NCBI GenBank assembly: GCA_029203165.1
Contig: CP119308.1
Coordinates: 2,232,001 to 2,296,000, forward strand
Reading direction: 5' to 3'
DNA from: Candidatus Microbacterium colombiense
GTDB lineage: Bacteria; Actinomycetota; Actinomycetes; Actinomycetales; Microbacteriaceae
DNA: 64,000 nucleotides
Shown here: positions 24,661-34,518 of the stretch, one piece after another
Layout: each line of letters opens with the position of its first letter
How positions within the stretch are numbered: the stretch's first letter is position 1
Made by a program: the position numbers and the translations under genes
The notes under the pieces: generated by a model
The model's input: the letters and a program-made list of their open reading frames with translations, nothing else
The model's database searches: none
What the model was told of the DNA's origin: nothing

Positions 24661-25248
24661 TCAGATGCGCGCAGGGATCCGGTCGAGGAATCGGCGATGG
24701 AACCGCGTCTCGCCTGTGATCTCGGGGTGGAAGCTCAGTCCGAGCAGTGCCCCCTGCTCGACGGCGACGACCCGACCGTCATCCAGAGCGGCCAAGACTG
24801 GAAGCCGCCGGCCCGACGCTCTCCACGACCGGACCACGGATGAACGCGGCGTGCACATCTCCGCCGCCGAACGCCGGCACGATGAGGTCGGCCTCGAACG
24901 ACTCGACCTGTCGTCCGAAGGCGTTGCGCCGCACCGTCACGTCCAGACCGCCGAACGACTCCTGCCCGTCGATCGCATCGACGAGCCGGTCGGCGAGCAG
25001 GATGAGCCCTGCGCATGTGCCGCAGCATCGGCATTCCTGCGGCGATCGCCGCACGGATCGGCTCCTGCATCCCGAACAGACGAGACAGCTTGTCGATCAC
25101 GCTGGATTCGCCGCCGGGGATCACGAGACCGTCGACGCTCGCGAGTTCCTCGGGTCGGCGGACCGACACGACGTCGGCGCCGAGCTCCGCCAGCAGGACG
25201 GCGTGCTCACGCACGTCGCCCTGCAGCGCGAGGACTCCGACCCGCGGC

Positions 25249-25259
<11 letters not shown>
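24661..25259 (-). pseudogene. pdxT: Pyridoxal 5'-phosphate synthase glutaminase subunit PdxT, two frameshifts
   Basis: Three pieces in alternating frames. Residues from the GTG at 25259: KPRVGVLALQGDVREHAVLL, GLVIPGGESSVIDKLSRLFG, up to GMPML near 25025. Then TCAGLILLADRLVDA (catalytic Cys of the glutaminase), NAFGRQVESFEADLIVP and AAFIRGPVVESVG, to about 24800. Then LAALDDGRVVAVEQGALLGL and SFHPEITGETRFHRRFLD (catalytic His/Glu). Removing one base at each break gives about 198 residues, normal PdxT. The subunit supplies ammonia to PdxS. Its GTG overlaps the pdxS stop by 11 nt. All catalytic residues remain, so local sequence error is the favoured explanation. Confidence 0.85.
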
Positions 25260-26145
<886 letters not shown>

Positions 26146-26200
26146 GGCGTTCCTCTCGGGTGACCTGAAGGGCGCGGTCATTGCGCCGTTCAATCTCAGG

Positions 26201-26216
26201 TTTGATCTATGTCAAA
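26201..26216. promoter_or_regulatory. Inverted repeat in the pdxS-pdxR divergent promoter
   Basis: TTTGA-n6-TCAAA lies roughly midway in the 115-bp region between divergent pdxS and pdxR. On the minus strand it contains a TTGACA -35-like hexamer for pdxS. MocR-type PdxR proteins bind this kind of divergent promoter, so it is a candidate operator. A second short repeat, GGCGC-n7-GCGCC at 26171-26187, is in the pdxS leader. Confidence 0.45.
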
Positions 26217-26260
26217 AGATAGCACCGTCCGGGACGACTTAGAATCGGAAGAGAGGACAC

Positions 26261-27568
26261 ATGAGCGACGACATCCGAGGAACCACAGCCGCAGACATCG
26301 CCGACAGCGTGCGCGCACTGCGCGAACGCGGGGTGCTCGGTCCCGGCAGTGTTCTCCCTCCCGTGCGGGAACTGGCCGCGACGCTGGGCGTGAATCGCAA
26401 CACCGCCGTCGCCGCTTACCGCCAGCTCGCCCAGGCAGGACTGGTCGTGTCCCGTGGTCGTGCCGGTACCGTCATCGCCGGGATGGATGCCGTGGCACAG
26501 GAGGGCTACGCCTCGGACACCGTGCTGCGCGATGTCGGAACGGGCAACCCCGACCCCGCGTTGATCCCCGATCCCTCCCCCGCTCTCGCGACCGTCGCCG
26601 GACGGCCCATCCTCTACGGCGAACCCGTGATCGACCGCGGTCTCGACGCCTGGGCGCGCGAGTGGATCGCGCCCGACCTCGGCACCCCCGACTTCCGCAT
26701 CACCATCACGAGCGGCGCCGTCGACGCGGTCGAACGACTTCTCGCTCAGGCGCTCACCCGGGACGATGCCGTCGCCCTGGAAGACCCGTGCTTCCTCGCC
26801 AGCATCCACACCGTGCGCCTCGGCGGCTACCGAGCCGTGCCCGTTCCCGTGGATCACGAGGGGATGACGGTCGAGGGTCTCCGAGCCGCCCTGGCCGCCG
26901 GCGTTCGTGCGATCATCTGCACCCCACGTGCACAGAACCCCACGGGGGCGAGTCTCACCGCGCGGCGTGCCGCAGAACTCCGCGCCGTGCTCGCAGACCA
27001 TCCCTACGTGCTCCTGATCGAGGACGACCATTTCTCGATGCTCTCGCAGCGCCCCTACGAGACGCTGATCGGACCGGAGCACCGTCGATACGCCCTGATT
27101 CGTTCCGTGTCGAAGTTCCTCGGCCCCGACATGTGCCTCGCGATCGCAGCGACCGACCCGGAGACCGCCGACCGCCTCGCCATGCGGCTGAGCCCCGGCA
27201 CGACCTGGGTGAGTCACCTTCTGCAGCGGCTGACGCTCGCGCAGTTGACGGATCCCGGCGTCTCCGCCCAGGTGACCGCCGCCGGCACGCACTACGCCGA
27301 GCGGAATGCCGCGTTCACCGCGCGGCTGCGCGAGCACGGCATCGACGTCCCCGCGACCGAGGGCCTCAGCCTCTGGATCGAACTGCCCCAGCCCGCGCGT
27401 CTGGTCACCGAACGGCTCATGCGGCGCGGGTGGCTCGCACGCACCGGCGATGACTTCGCCCTCGGTGATCGCGCGGAGCCCTCGCATCACCTGCGACTCA
27501 CGGTGCATGATCTCTCCGACGACGATGCGGCCACGCTCGTCACCGACCTCGTCGCGGCAGTGCGATGA
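26261..27568 (+). CDS. pdxR: MocR/PdxR-type GntR-family regulator with aminotransferase domain
   Basis: 435 residues with GAGAGGA before the ATG. N-terminal GntR winged helix at about 8-65 (GPGSVLPPVRELAATLGVNR, NTAVAAYRQLAQAGLVVSRG), then a fold-type I aminotransferase-like domain to the C-terminus (TSGAVDAVERLLAQALTRDD, PTGASLTARRAAELRAVLAD, IEDDHFSMLS, with the Schiff-base Lys in LIRSVSKFLGPDMCLAIAA). PdxR proteins activate pdxST when PLP is scarce. It is divergent from pdxS and followed by pdxY 47 nt downstream, which supports regulation of PLP supply in both directions. Confidence 0.88.
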   Translation: MSDDIRGTTAADIADSVRALRERGVLGPGSVLPPVRELAATLGVNRNTAVAAYRQLAQAGLVVSRGRAGTVIAGMDAVAQEGYASDTVLRDVGTGNPDPALIPDPSPALATVAGRPILYGEPVIDRGLDAWAREWIAPDLGTPDFRITITSGAVDAVERLLAQALTRDDAVALEDPCFLASIHTVRLGGYRAVPVPVDHEGMTVEGLRAALAAGVRAIICTPRAQNPTGASLTARRAAELRAVLADHPYVLLIEDDHFSMLSQRPYETLIGPEHRRYALIRSVSKFLGPDMCLAIAATDPETADRLAMRLSPGTTWVSHLLQRLTLAQLTDPGVSAQVTAAGTHYAERNAAFTARLREHGIDVPATEGLSLWIELPQPARLVTERLMRRGWLARTGDDFALGDRAEPSHHLRLTVHDLSDDDAATLVTDLVAAVR

Positions 27569-27614
27569 TCCCCCGCCGCGCACAGCAGTGCGCCCTGAAT
27601 GAAAGGATCGGGAG

Positions 27615-28466
27615 ATGAAGATCCTCTCCATCCAGTCCGCCGTCGCGTACGGCCACGTCGGGAACTCGGCAGCGGTCTTCCCGCTGCAGCGCATCGGCGT
27701 GGAGGTGCTTCCGGTCTACACCGTGAACTTCTCCAATCACACCGGCTATGGCGCGTGGCGCGGCCCGCTGATCGCACCGGACGACGTGCGTGAGGTCATC
27801 ACCGGCATCGAGGACCGCGGCGTCTTCGGCCAGATCGACGCGATCCTCAGCGGCTACCAGGGTGGCGAGGGCATCGGAGACGTGATCATCGATGCCGTCG
27901 CGCGCGTGAAGGCCGCCAACCCGACGGCCGTCTACGCCTGCGACCCGGTCATGGGCAACGCCAAGTCCGGCTGCTTCGTCGCACCGGCCATCCCCGTGCT
28001 GCTGCGCGAGAAGGTCGTGCCCGTGGCCGACATCATCACCCCGAACCAGTTCGAGCTCGGGTTCCTCACCGACACGGAGCCCGACACGCTCGAATCGACG
28101 CTGGCCTCGGTCGACCTCGCGCACGCGATGGGCCCGCGCACGGTGCTCGTCACGAGTGTCGAGCGTCCCGACCGCGAAGAGGGAACGATCGAGATGCTGG
28201 CCGCGGACGATCAGGGCGCGTGGATCGTGCAGACCCCGCACCTGCCGATGAAGGCGAACGGCTCCGGCGACGTGACCGCGGCCCTCTTCACCGCGCACTA
28301 CATCGAGACGGGCAGCGCGAAGACGGCGCTTGAGCGCACGGCATCGAGCGTCTACGACCTGCTCAAGGCGACGCTCGAATCCGGGGAACGCGAGCTGCTG
28401 CTGGTCGAGGCGCAGGAGTTCTACGCGAACCCGCAGATGCAGTTCACCGCGCGTCAGGTCCGCTGA
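27615..28466 (+). CDS. pdxY: Pyridoxal kinase PdxY
   Basis: 283 residues, ATG preceded by GAAAGGATCGGGAG. Ribokinase-like fold: MKILSIQSAVAYGHVGNSAA, FPLQRIGVEVLPVYTVNFSN, HTGYGAWRG, AILSGYQGGEG, VYACDPVMGNAKSGCFV, DIITPNQFELGFLT, and the anion-hole/catalytic GSGD in MKANGSGDVTAALFTAHY. It phosphorylates pyridoxal in the salvage route. It lies downstream of pdxR, so the locus pairs salvage (pdxY) with de novo synthesis (pdxST). Confidence 0.94.
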   Translation: MKILSIQSAVAYGHVGNSAAVFPLQRIGVEVLPVYTVNFSNHTGYGAWRGPLIAPDDVREVITGIEDRGVFGQIDAILSGYQGGEGIGDVIIDAVARVKAANPTAVYACDPVMGNAKSGCFVAPAIPVLLREKVVPVADIITPNQFELGFLTDTEPDTLESTLASVDLAHAMGPRTVLVTSVERPDREEGTIEMLAADDQGAWIVQTPHLPMKANGSGDVTAALFTAHYIETGSAKTALERTASSVYDLLKATLESGERELLLVEAQEFYANPQMQFTARQVR

Positions 28467-28469
28467 GCG

Positions 28470-29009
28470 TCACTCCGGCCAGGCGCCGGCCACGGCCTCC
28501 CGCACCTCACCGAGGAGCTGCGGGAGCGCCTTGGTCTTGGCGATGATCGGGAAGAAGTTTGCGTCCGACGTCCACCGCGGCACCACGTGCTGGTGCAGGT
28601 GGCCGTCGACTCCGGCGCCGGCCACCGCACCCTGATTCATGCCGAGGTTGAAGCCGTCGCAGCGCGACACCTCGCGCAGCACACGCATCCCGATCTGGGT
28701 CAGAGCGCCGATCTCGGCGACCTCTTCCGGCGTCGCCTGATCGTACGTGGCGATGTGCCGGTAGGGGCACACCAGCAGGTGACCCGAGTTGTACGGGAAC
28801 AGGTTCAACAGCACATACGCCGTCTTCCCGCGCGCGACGACGAGTCGCTCGGCATCCGGGAACTTCGGAGCCTCGCAGAACGGGCACTCCTCGCGCAGCG
28901 GCTCCGGCCCCGCCTGGATGTACGCCATCCGATGCGGGGTCCACAGTCGCTGGAACTCGTCGGGCACGCCGGCGAAGACACCGCCGTCCTCCGACTCCGC
29001 TCCGGTCAC
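28470..29009 (-). CDS. HIT-domain protein (Ap4A phosphorylase/hydrolase type)
   Basis: 179 residues. Zinc-type cysteines CPFCEA near residue 42, the HIT core AYVLLNLFPYNSGHLLVCPY and the catalytic HxHxH in GVDGHLHQHVVPRW. Such proteins in actinobacteria (Rv2613c type) act on diadenosine polyphosphates as phosphorylases. The start overlaps the thrS stop by 4 nt. The thrS-HIT pair is the conserved entry into the pdxST-yebC-ruvCAB block, here separated by pdxR-pdxY. Its stop lies 3 nt from that of the convergent pdxY. Confidence 0.92.
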   Translation of the reverse strand: MTGAESEDGGVFAGVPDEFQRLWTPHRMAYIQAGPEPLREECPFCEAPKFPDAERLVVARGKTAYVLLNLFPYNSGHLLVCPYRHIATYDQATPEEVAEIGALTQIGMRVLREVSRCDGFNLGMNQGAVAGAGVDGHLHQHVVPRWTSDANFFPIIAKTKALPQLLGEVREAVAGAWPE

Positions 29010-30994
29010 GCCAGGTCCCCTGCCTTCAGCACGAGTGCGTGCGACTCGATCGCGGCGCGGATCCGACGCACAGCATCCGTCACCGGCACGCCGTTCTCCT
29101 GCGTACCGTCGCGGAAGCGGAACGAGACCGTACCGGCAGCGCGGTCCTGCTCCCCCACGATCAGGATGAGCGGAACCTTCGCCGTGGTGTGGTTGCGGAT
29201 CTTCTTCTGCATGCGGTCATCGGCATGGTCGACGTCGGCGCGCACACCGGCCGCGCGGAGCTGCCCGATGACATCGTCGAGGTAGTCGCCGTACTGCTCG
29301 GCGACCGGCACGCCCACGACCTGGCTCGGCGCCAGCCAGAGCGGGAAGTCCCCGGCGTAGTGCTCGAGCAGGATCGCGAAGAAGCGCTCGACGGAGCCCA
29401 GCAGTGCGCGGTGGATCATGACGGGGCGGTGCTTCTGCCCGTCGGAGCCGGTGTACTCGAGCTCGAAACGCTCCGGCTGGTTGAAGTCGAGCTGGATCGT
29501 CGACATCTGCCAGGTGCGACCGATGGCGTCGCGCGCCTGCACGGAGATCTTGGGGCCGTAGAACGCCGCCCCTCCCGGGTCTGCGACGAGTTCGAGCCCG
29601 GATTCGACGGCGACCTCACGCAACGTCTCGATGGCCGTCGACCACTGTTCCGGCTCGCCGAGGAACTTCGGGTTGCCGACTTCGTTGGTCGAGAGTTCGA
29701 GGTAGAAGTCGTTGAGCCCGTAGTCGCGCAGCAGGTCGAGCACGAGGTTCAGGTTGGTGGTGAGCTCCTCCTTGACCTGATCCTGTGCGACGTAGATGTG
29801 CGCGTCGTCCTGCGTCAGACCACGCACGCGGGTGAGGCCCGAGAGCGTGCCGCTCTTCTCATACCGGTACACGGTGCCGAACTCCGCCAGACGAAGGGGC
29901 AGCTCGCGGTACGAGCGTCCGCGCGAGCGGAAGATCAGGTTGTGGAACGGGCAGTTCATGGGCTTCAGGTAGTAGTCCTGGCCCTGGCGGGTGATGTTGC
30001 CCTCTTCGTCGACGGCCTCGTCGAGGTGCATCGGGGGGAACATGCCGTCGGCATATGTCTGCAGGTGACCCGACGTCATGAAGAGATCCTTCTTCGTGAT
30101 GTGCGGGCTGTTGACGAGGTCGTAGCCGTTGCGCAGCAGATGCCGGCGCAGGTTCTCCTCGATCTCGTAGCGGATGATGCCGCCCTTGGGGTGGAACACC
30201 GCGAGTCCCGAACCGATCTCGTCGGGGAACGAGAACAGGTCCATCTCGCTGCCGAGCTTGCGGTGGTCGCGGCGTTCGGCCTCCGCGAGGCGCTCCTTGT
30301 ACTCGCGCAGCTCGTCCTTCGTGGGCCACGCCGTGCCGTAGATGCGCTGCAGCTGCGGGTTCTTCTCACTGCCGCGCCAGTAGGCGGCGGCGATGCGGGT
30401 GAGATCCCAGCCGTTGCCGATCATCCGCGTGCTGGGCAGGTGCGGTCCGCGGCAGAGGTCCTTCCAGACGACCTCGCCGTCACGGGTGGTGTTGTCGTAG
30501 ATCGTCAGCTCGCCCTCGCCGACCTCGACGGAGGCGCCTTCAGCCGCGTCGCTGCCGCCCTTGAGGCCGATCAACTCGAGCTTGAACGGCTCGTCGGCGA
30601 GCTCCGCGCGTGCCTCATCATCGCTGACGACACGACGCACGAAGCGCTGGCCCTCACGGACGATGCGCTGCATCTCCTTGGTGATCGCCTTGAGATCCTC
30701 CGGCGTGAACGGCTCTTCGACACCGAAGTCGTAGTAGAAGCCGTCGGTGATGGGCGGGCCGATGCCGAGGTTCGCCTGCGGGTTGATCCGCTGCACCGCC
30801 TGAGCCAGTACGTGCGCCGTCGAGTGGCGCAGGATGCTCAATCCGTCGGGGCTGTCGATCGTGACCGCCTCGACCTCGTCGGCGTCGGTCACTGTGGTCG
30901 CGAGGTCCTTGAGGATGCCGTTGACGCGCATGGCGACGACGGATCGGTCAGAGAACAGGGCGAAGCCGTCTGTCGGCTGGGCGTTTTCAGGCAC
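29006..30994 (-). CDS. thrS: Threonyl-tRNA synthetase
   Basis: 662 residues. Short N-terminal TGS-like region (ILKDLATTVTDADEVEAVTI), editing domain with ILRHSTAHVLAQAVQRINPQ, class II core with motif 2 FGTVYRYEKSGTLSGLTRVR, GLTQDDAHIYVAQ, zinc ligand region LKPMNCPFHNLIFRSRGRSY, and the C-terminal anticodon domain (LAPSQVVGVPVAEQYGDYL, PLILIVGEQDRAAGTVSFRF). It charges tRNA-Thr in the cytoplasm. It is translationally coupled to the HIT gene. Confidence 0.97.
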   Translation of the reverse strand: MPENAQPTDGFALFSDRSVVAMRVNGILKDLATTVTDADEVEAVTIDSPDGLSILRHSTAHVLAQAVQRINPQANLGIGPPITDGFYYDFGVEEPFTPEDLKAITKEMQRIVREGQRFVRRVVSDDEARAELADEPFKLELIGLKGGSDAAEGASVEVGEGELTIYDNTTRDGEVVWKDLCRGPHLPSTRMIGNGWDLTRIAAAYWRGSEKNPQLQRIYGTAWPTKDELREYKERLAEAERRDHRKLGSEMDLFSFPDEIGSGLAVFHPKGGIIRYEIEENLRRHLLRNGYDLVNSPHITKKDLFMTSGHLQTYADGMFPPMHLDEAVDEEGNITRQGQDYYLKPMNCPFHNLIFRSRGRSYRELPLRLAEFGTVYRYEKSGTLSGLTRVRGLTQDDAHIYVAQDQVKEELTTNLNLVLDLLRDYGLNDFYLELSTNEVGNPKFLGEPEQWSTAIETLREVAVESGLELVADPGGAAFYGPKISVQARDAIGRTWQMSTIQLDFNQPERFELEYTGSDGQKHRPVMIHRALLGSVERFFAILLEHYAGDFPLWLAPSQVVGVPVAEQYGDYLDDVIGQLRAAGVRADVDHADDRMQKKIRNHTTAKVPLILIVGEQDRAAGTVSFRFRDGTQENGVPVTDAVRRIRAAIESHALVLKAGDLA

Positions 30995-31077
30995 TGATCA
31001 CTCCATCTGGGTCTGGATCTAGGCTACTCGCATGCCCAGGGCGTCCCGACCGTCGCGGCGACGCCGGTCGGCACTGA

Positions 31078-31749
31078 TCACCCGCCTGCCCCTGCCACCA
31101 CGAGACCTGATTCGTAGGCCAGGATGACGAGCTGCGCGCGATCGCGAGCATCCACTTTCGACATGATCCTGTTCACGTGGGTCTTCGCCGTGTGAGGAGA
31201 GATGATCAGCCGCGTGGCGATCTCCTGATTGGTCAGGCCGCCGGCCACGAGTACGAGCACCTCCGTCTCGCGTGAGGTCAAGCGGCTCAGCGCGTCCTGC
31301 TGCGCAGCGGACGGCGCCGGCGACGATGCCCGGAGGGACCGCTCGATGAGAGCCTTCGTCGCGGCCGATGACAGCAGGGACTCCCCCCGGTGGATCGTCC
31401 GGACCGCATCGACGATCTCGTCCGGTTCGGCTCCCTTGCCGATGAACCCACTCGCCCCCGCTCGCAGTGCTGCCACGACATAGTCGTCGTCCTCGAAGGT
31501 CGTGAGGATGAGTACCCGTGTCGCTCGATCGGGGTCGGCACAGATCAGTTCCGTTGCGGCTATCCCGTCCATCTCCGGCATCCGGATGTCCATGAGCACC
31601 ACGTCAGGCGCTTCTTCGCGAACGGCGACCACCGCGGCTCGTCCGGTCGCCGCCTCCCCGATCACCTCGAGACCACCGTCCGTGACGATGTCGCGCACCG
31701 CCTGACGCACGAGCGGCTGGTCATCGACCACGAGCACCGAGATCCTCAT
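31078..31749 (-). CDS. NarL/LuxR-family response regulator
   Basis: 223 residues. Receiver domain with acidic pocket (ISVLVVDDQPLVRQAVRDIV) and phospho-acceptor Asp in PDVVLMDIRMPEMDG at about residue 54, then LuxR-type helix-turn-helix (LTSRETEVLVLVAGGLTNQE, IATRLIISPHTAKTHVNRIM). The ATG lies 4 nt inside the 3' end of the histidine kinase gene. It is a transcription regulator controlled by the adjacent kinase. Targets are unknown; the neighbouring hydrolase gene, divergent and flanked by matching inverted repeats, is a candidate. Confidence 0.94.
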   Translation of the reverse strand: MRISVLVVDDQPLVRQAVRDIVTDGGLEVIGEAATGRAAVVAVREEAPDVVLMDIRMPEMDGIAATELICADPDRATRVLILTTFEDDDYVVAALRAGASGFIGKGAEPDEIVDAVRTIHRGESLLSSAATKALIERSLRASSPAPSAAQQDALSRLTSRETEVLVLVAGGLTNQEIATRLIISPHTAKTHVNRIMSKVDARDRAQLVILAYESGLVVAGAGG

Positions 31750-32918
31750 CGTCCGCCGCTCTCACTCATCGGAAGGCGCGCCACGAGTCGGAACTCTCGA
31801 CCGCGGTGCTCAGCGGAGACCTCGCCGCGCACCGCCGCCGCACGCTCCTCCAGGCCGCGGAGCCCGTGTCCGCTCGGCGATTCGCCGCTCTCGCCGGTCG
31901 AGGCGGGGTTGACGAGCGTGATGACGACGTCACCGCTCTCCTCCCGCACTCGCACCTGCACTGTGGGGGCGCCGGCGTGCTTGTGCGCGTTCGTGAGTCC
32001 CTCCTGCACGACGAGGTAGGCGACGTGGTCGCTGACAGGCGACAGCGCGCCGGGGAGGGGTTCACACTCCAGATCGACGGACAAGCCCGCAGCCCTGAAG
32101 CCCGAGACGAGCGGACCGATGTCGGCCAGGCCGCTCTGGGGCCGCAGCGCGAGGTCTGCATCGTCGTCGGCCCGCAGAAGGGTCATCAATCGACCGATGT
32201 CGCCCAGCACCGTGCGCGAGGCGCTGCGGATCGTGGTGAGTGCTTCACGGGCTCTCTCCGGTCGGGTCTCCAATGCCGTCGTCGCCACTCCGGCATTGAG
32301 GCTGATCACGGTGATCTGATGCGCGACCACGTCGTGCAGATCACGTGCGATGCGAACCCGCTCCTCCACCACTTGCCGTCGCGCCTCCGCATCCCGGCTC
32401 TGTTCTGCACGCTCAGCGCGCTCGGTGACGGCGGCGAGCACCTCCCGGCGCGAGCGGGTCGCATCGCCCAGGGCACCCCCGAGAACGATGAGCATCACGA
32501 ACTGCAACGCCGTCGAATCGAACAGATCCCCGCTCAGCGCGATGCCGTTCGACACGGAGGCCACGGCGGCCGCACCAACCACCGCGGCCAGTCCGATGAG
32601 ACGACCGCGCCGATCGACGACCGTGAAGGCGCAGAAAGCGGCGGCGAGCAGAGCGCTCGGCGCGATCACTCCGGCGGTGGCGATCGTGATCGCGCAGAGC
32701 AGGCTCACCGCGAGAGCCGCCAGCGGCCATCGGCGGCGAACCGGCATGACGGCGGCAGGGAGCAGCGCCGGAATCACGAGCAGCCCTCGCGCCCGGAAGG
32801 CGTCGTCCGGGATCGGGAGCACCGCGAACGCCACGATCACCACGACCACGACCGCGTCTCGCACGTGGCGTGCGATCCGAGGATCGCGGGGGAACGCCGG
32901 ATCGCGTTGTGCCGTCAT
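31746..32918 (-). CDS. Sensor histidine kinase (HisKA_3 / NarX-DesK-like)
   Basis: 390 residues from the ATG at 32918 (MTAQRDPAFPRDPRIARHVR). Its GGAGGA is almost adjacent to the ATG, which is unusually close. Four to five membrane segments occupy residues 25-150, with almost no extracytoplasmic domain, so the signal is probably sensed within the membrane. Then a coiled segment, the dimerization box RVRIARDLHDVVAHQITVIS (phospho-His) and an HATPase_c domain (VVQEGLTNAHKHAG, GHGLRGLEERAAAVRGEVSA). A 63-codon upstream open extension has Arg/Ser-rich composition and is not used. It forms a two-component pair with the overlapping response regulator. Confidence 0.93.
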   Translation of the reverse strand: MTAQRDPAFPRDPRIARHVRDAVVVVVIVAFAVLPIPDDAFRARGLLVIPALLPAAVMPVRRRWPLAALAVSLLCAITIATAGVIAPSALLAAAFCAFTVVDRRGRLIGLAAVVGAAAVASVSNGIALSGDLFDSTALQFVMLIVLGGALGDATRSRREVLAAVTERAERAEQSRDAEARRQVVEERVRIARDLHDVVAHQITVISLNAGVATTALETRPERAREALTTIRSASRTVLGDIGRLMTLLRADDDADLALRPQSGLADIGPLVSGFRAAGLSVDLECEPLPGALSPVSDHVAYLVVQEGLTNAHKHAGAPTVQVRVREESGDVVITLVNPASTGESGESPSGHGLRGLEERAAAVRGEVSAEHRGREFRLVARLPMSESGGR

Positions 32919-32974
32919 TCCTCCAGTATTTCGCGGCGACAGCCTCGTTGGATCCCCCGACGGGATGAGTCTCC

Positions 32975-32992
32975 GTACCGCGAACGCGGTAC
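32975..32992. promoter_or_regulatory. Perfect 8-bp-arm inverted repeat between kinase and hydrolase genes
   Basis: GTACCGCG-AA-CGCGGTAC. It sits in the 164-bp divergent region, 57 bp upstream of the kinase start and 91 bp upstream of the hydrolase start. A shorter copy with the same ACCGCG/CGCGGT core follows the hydrolase gene. It is a candidate operator for the adjacent response regulator. Confidence 0.55.
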
Positions 32993-33082
32993 AGAGGTGT
33001 CTGCGCTGGTGCGACGCGACGGCCCACCGTTCTCGGCACGCTGGACACCAGGAGCGCATGGCGCGCTGCTGGAGAGGTCCCC

Positions 33083-34033
33083 GTGAAGAAGTTCGCGAAG
33101 AGAGCACTGATCACCCTGGCCGGTATCGGCACCGTCGTGGCGGTCGCCCTGGCGACGACCACGATCGTCAACGTCGTGGCGAGCGGTGTCGAGGAGGATC
33201 GCATCACCCCGTACGGGCAGAAGGTCGACGTCGACGGTCGGAAGATGAACGTGCTCGTGACCGGGGAGGGTGCCGACACGATCGTGCTCCTCCCGGGGTT
33301 CGGTACGGCATCGCCCGTGCTCGACTTCGCCCCGCTCGTCGACGATCTCGCTCGAGACCACCGGGTCGTCGTGGTCGAGCCCTTCGGCTACGGCCTGAGT
33401 GACGGCACGGACCGCCCCCGCACCACCGCGAACGTCGTGAGCGAGGTGCACGCCGCGCTGCGGCAGCTCGACATCGACCGCTATATCTTGGCAGGACATT
33501 CGATCACAGGGATCTACGGCATCGAGTTCGCGCACCGCTACCGCGATGAGGTCTCCGCCTTCATCGGGATCGACACCAGCGTTCCGGGGCAGCCGAACAT
33601 GGACACCGTGTTCCCCATCGGTCTGCTGGCCGCGGCGAAGAACCTCGGACTCATGCGTGTGGTGAAGGCGCTCAGCGGGGGCGGCTACGACGAACCGGCA
33701 TATTCCGACGATGCGCGCGAGCAGATCGGACTGATCAGCAATCGGAACTCCCTCACCCCCACCACTCTCGACGAGATGGCGCACATCCGGACGAACTTCG
33801 CGGACGCCCGCGACGCGCGATTCCCTGCGGATCTTCCCCTGCTGCTCTTCGTCGAAGCCGACAACGTCAACAACGCCGACTGGGTGCCGTTGCACGAACG
33901 GCAGGCCGCAACCGTCACGGACGGCACGGTCATCCAGATCGACGGCGAGCACTACCTCCACCACACCCACGCGCCCGAGATCGCCGAAGGAATCCGCACT
34001 TGGCAGCAGGAACGCCGCGCGGCAGACCGGTAG
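33083..34033 (+). CDS. Membrane-anchored or exported alpha/beta hydrolase
   Basis: 316 residues, GTG start with GGAGAGG upstream. A basic start and one hydrophobic segment (ALITLAGIGTVVAVALATTT) give an uncleaved anchor or signal peptide; the rest is an alpha/beta hydrolase: IVLLPGFGTASPVLDFAPLV (oxyanion HG-like), VVVVEPFGYGLSD, nucleophile elbow YILAGHSITGIYGIEFAHRY (Ser in GHSITG), LLLFVEADNVNNADW and a late His (IDGEHYLHHTH). Elbow GHSxTG is less common than GxSxGG. The substrate is unknown. It is divergent from the two-component system and likely co-regulated with it. Confidence 0.85.
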   Translation: MKKFAKRALITLAGIGTVVAVALATTTIVNVVASGVEEDRITPYGQKVDVDGRKMNVLVTGEGADTIVLLPGFGTASPVLDFAPLVDDLARDHRVVVVEPFGYGLSDGTDRPRTTANVVSEVHAALRQLDIDRYILAGHSITGIYGIEFAHRYRDEVSAFIGIDTSVPGQPNMDTVFPIGLLAAAKNLGLMRVVKALSGGGYDEPAYSDDAREQIGLISNRNSLTPTTLDEMAHIRTNFADARDARFPADLPLLLFVEADNVNNADWVPLHERQAATVTDGTVIQIDGEHYLHHTHAPEIAEGIRTWQQERRAADR

Positions 34034-34036
34034 ATC

Positions 34037-34052
34037 ACCGCGCGCACGCGGT
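34037..34052. promoter_or_regulatory. Second inverted repeat with the ACCGCG/CGCGGT core
   Basis: ACCGCG-CGCA-CGCGGT, 4 nt past the hydrolase stop and 12 nt before the DoxX-like start. Its core is the same as in the repeat at 32975-32992, with a wider spacer. It could be an operator for the downstream genes or just a small hairpin. Confidence 0.4.
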
Positions 34053-34063
34053 AGCGTGAGCGG

Positions 34064-34477
34064 ATGATCAGATCAGTCGCCCGGTGGATCCTCGCCATCG
34101 CCCTCGGCGCGATCGGCATCTCGCACTTCACGAGCACCCGCGGATTCCGCGTGGTCGTGCCCGACTGGGCGACGCGCGTCACCCGTCTCGACAAGAACGA
34201 GATCGTGCTCGCCTCCGGTGCCGCCGAGGTCGCGCTCGCCGCCGGGTTGGTCGCGCTCCCGAAGGAACAGCGGCGCATCGGATGGGCGACGGCGGCCTTC
34301 TTCGTCGCCGTCCTTCCCGGCAACATCCACCAATGGCAGACGAAGCGCTCGACGCCAGGTCTCGACACCGACGCCCGTCGCTTCGGGCGGCTCTTCCTCC
34401 AGCCTCTGCTCGTGATCTGGGCGCTGTGGTCCACGACCCCACGCCCCGAGCGACGCCGCCGCCCGAGGCGTCGCTGA
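34064..34477 (+). CDS. DoxX-like small membrane protein
   Basis: 137 residues, four predicted membrane segments: VARWILAIALGAIGISHFTS, VLASGAAEVALAAGLVALPK, IGWATAAFFVAVLPGNIHQW and LFLQPLLVIWALWSTT, with a basic C-tail (ERRRRPRRR). The ISHF, GAAEVALAAGL and PGNIHQW segments are typical of the DoxX/MauE-like family of uncertain, redox-related function. It sits between the hydrolase and the photolyase gene. Confidence 0.83.
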   Translation: MIRSVARWILAIALGAIGISHFTSTRGFRVVVPDWATRVTRLDKNEIVLASGAAEVALAAGLVALPKEQRRIGWATAAFFVAVLPGNIHQWQTKRSTPGLDTDARRFGRLFLQPLLVIWALWSTTPRPERRRRPRRR

Positions 34478-34518
34478 CGGGTTGACCCGGCGTCGTACCT
34501 CTCGACGAGAATGGGCAC

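Noticed and set aside
26207..27694. 495-codon minus-strand frame over pdxR
   Set aside because: It is antisense to the well-formed MocR-type protein, and its composition is shadow-like.
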